Shown here in pieces: positions 27,709-29,543 of a DNA stretch of 29,543 nucleotides. The position numbers and the translations under genes are program-made. The notes under the pieces were generated by a model. The model ran no database searches. It was not told the DNA's origin and worked only from the letters and a program-made list of their open reading frames with translations. This stretch comes from Haplomitrium mnioides (lineage: Eukaryota; Marchantiophyta; Haplomitriopsida; Calobryales): positions 1 to 29,543 of the forward strand of contig JBNGIS010033953.1 of NCBI GenBank assembly GCA_049999725.1. The letters run 5' to 3'. The number at the start of each line of letters is the position of its first letter. Positions within the stretch are counted from its first letter, which is position 1.

Positions 27709-29543
27709 TTTTAGAATGCAGAAAGAGTTTTGAGGGTTTAAAGATAAATAATATATTTACCAAAATGCAGAAAAACCAAAATGTTAAGCCCTTTGCAAAT
27801 ATGTGAACAAGAGACAAAACAAGTTTGTATAACATAAGTTATATGTAAAGTATGTTCTGTCTTCTTCTTGGTGTAGGCAAGGGGTTGATCTTCTGATCTT
27901 GCAAAATTAGGTGGGAGTATCAGCAATAGATGTTTTGTGTATCTCCATAATATTTCAAAGGTTGATGTAGTCTCAACTTCTAGATATAGGCTGCAAAAGT
28001 TGTTGTAGTTTCTTTGAATTCTTGAATCACTTATAGAAGATATATGTTGTTCACAAGTGTTGAATATAATGTCCAAAGATACCTTGTAATGATGAGGGAA
28101 TACTATGCACTAGTTGTAGCCTAGAGGCCTTCTCAAAATCTCAATAGATTATTAAAACAACTCGTTAATTTCCTCTTACAGGTATGACAAAAAACTTTAG
28201 TTTGTAGAAAATAGAATCTAAACTATAGGAGTAGCAATAGCTAATCTTTTTACACTTACAGATTTCATTGGGCTAAAAATTCAGCTGTGAATTCAGAGAT
28301 CATTGAAAAAGTATTTGTATCACATTCTGTCATATTTTCTAATGTTTAGTTTCTGTTCAATGAAAAACAAAGTATAGATGTGTCGGAATATGAAAATAAG
28401 GTGATCTCATGTGAAGTTATGTCCAATTTTGACTCCAATAGGTAGGACAATATAGAAGATTTGTTGGAAAGATATGTTCGTTTCCAATTTGATCAAATAA
28501 GGTGACTTGGAACTAGAATAGTTGGTCTAAACACCACTGGAATGACAAGAAATGCATACACACTTCAAAGATTATGTGCATCTTGATGACTCTCCAACAT
28601 TTTAGCTTCCGTGAATGAGTATTGATCACTATCTATTGTAAAGCATCACTTTGATAGCATAATAGTATTGCTATGGGTAGGATCGTGCAAAAGGCAGACT
28701 GTATATCCATCTGTTCAACTTTATTTTTCAACCATATGTACTAAATTTAGTCTTGAAAAATTTGTCTGAAGCATGCGATCAAATCAGTGTCTTCAGATTT
28801 TGAAACAACTTTGAAAATTGCACAAACTAATCGATTGAAGAATCGCTATACTCAAACTGAAGAAAATTTAGGTTCGGTGCTCAAAACAAGTTCGGGAGCA
28901 ATTTTGTGCTTTGGTAGAGACTAAGTGCACATTCAGTAAACATCCTGTAGGTCCGGTTGATTTTGTACGTTCACGGATGAATCTGCAGCTTTGGAAATCA
29001 GGTACGGTGTCCACACCACATGTTGCTTCACGTGGGACCTTCACTTAGTCCCATTAGTGAAGTGACAAAGGCTGTGATATGTATATAATGCTCGCACTCT
29101 ATGCCTCTTTGGACATGGTAACCTCACCCCTTGCATCTACAAGTGGGGTTGAACCAGTCCCATAGTATAGAGAAGTGACACGTAACGCTAAAGGATTGGT
29201 TGAAAAATCCAGGGCAACTTCTCCTCTGAGCTTAGAGTAGTTTTATATATTTTTCTTTTCAGTGAATTGCCAAAATAATGATTTATTAGTGTTTCAACTC
29301 TGCTAGCTCCTTCTCCTTTCAAACTTTCAGGAAATACTCAAGAAACACTTTCAAACTTTCAATATTTTATGATTTTATCGAAAAGCTGATATATCTTAGT
29401 TTACCATTGAGTTTTCCTTTTCTCTTTGAACTTTCAGCTTTCACTCCGAATCTATTTTGAACTTTCAGTAAAATGTAAATATTTTCTCTCAAACAGGGAT
29501 ATATTGCCGATTTGCTCAGATAGAAGAACTTTTGAACTTTCTA
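27709..29543 (-). other. Leader of copia BC, no gene recognised
   Basis: About 1.8 kb of AT-rich sequence upstream of gag. From 28480 to the window end it is collinear with the copia A leader (15412 back to about 13850) in opposite orientation. This includes the conserved block 29010-29245 and a hairpin at 29039-29062 (arms CTTCACT and AGTGAAG). The outermost part (29290-29543) is rich in TTTGAACTTTCA words. A 112-codon minus frame at 27738-28076 matches nothing I recognise and is probably chance. By comparison with A, the LTR should begin roughly 0.5 kb beyond the window. Confidence 0.62.
28480..29543 (-). repeat. Inverted copy of copia A leader (13850-15412)
   Basis: Matching landmarks in order: 29245 with 14640, 29023-29071 with 14812-14860 (44 of 49 identical), 28600 with 15300, 28490 with 15405. 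Distances between landmarks agree within a few percent. The two copies face each other about 14 kb apart. Confidence 0.8.

Larger units (their letters stand above)
22172..29543 (-). mobile_element. Ty1/copia element BC, split by solo LTR M
   Basis: Read on the minus strand: leader (29543-27709), gag (27708 to about 26643), solo LTR M, then protease, gag-pre-integrase and half of integrase (23011-22172). Coding resumes on the far side of M, where the 5-bp duplication accounts for the repeat. The 5' LTR lies beyond the right edge. The element is cut at 22172 inside integrase, where fragment E begins. Its leader matches copia A. Confidence 0.82.

Noticed and set aside
12613-29543. Copia D, A and BC as one minus/plus rearranged element
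   Set aside because: D's RT/RNase H wording (KPHLDVARRALHY) belongs to a different lineage from A's (RHWNGIKCIFIYL), while A and BC share their leader.

Overview
This is nuclear DNA from a vascular plant, and it appears to be made entirely of decayed, nested LTR retrotransposons. I see no host gene, tRNA, rRNA or intact open reading frame of cellular type. The evidence is plant-type Ty3/gypsy and Ty1/copia gag, protease, reverse transcriptase (RT), RNase H and integrase remnants on both strands, plus LTR ends, primer-binding sites and polypurine tracts. The species cannot be named from this window.

Layout. (1) 1-1312: the 5' end of a minus-strand, GC-rich gypsy-type LTR, here called M2; it runs off the left edge. 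It appears to sit inside the 5' LTR of the next element. (2) 1313-12612, plus strand: Ty3/gypsy element 'G', with an interrupted 5' LTR, a primer-binding site, gag with three zinc knuckles, protease, RT, RNase H, integrase, a polypurine tract and a complete 2,760-bp 3' LTR. Every gene carries stops or frameshifts. (3) 12613-13095, minus strand: a copia RT/RNase H piece ('D') that hosts G on one side and copia 'A' on the other. (4) 13096-16508, plus strand: copia A, with a 267-bp LTR, a long non-coding leader, a large internal deletion and an RT-end/RNase H remnant. (5) 16509-about 21260, plus strand: copia '2', with a 107-bp LTR, gag, protease, integrase and RT; its RT is split by an in-frame array of 36-bp palindromic repeats. 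(6) About 21260-22172: 'E', a fragment of a G-like LTR. (7) 22172-29543, minus strand: copia 'BC' (leader, gag, protease, half of integrase), split by a 3,631-bp solo LTR 'M' at 23012-26642 with a perfect 5-bp target duplication.

Relationships. The G, M and M2 LTRs share their termini, and G and M also share their R/U5 ends, but the U3 interiors differ. G carries tandem repeats rich in GGTCAAC (W-box on the other strand). M and M2 carry tandem repeats with CCACGTCA motifs and a 33-nt nested hairpin. Copia A and copia BC share a collinear leader in opposite orientation about 14 kb apart. Copia D has RT/RNase H of a different lineage from A.

Inferred order of events: copia D and BC are among the oldest layers; G and A inserted into D; M inserted into BC and M2 into G; copia 2 inserted into the tail of A; later deletions left blunt junctions around E. 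All similarity statements are by eye; no alignment or database search was run.
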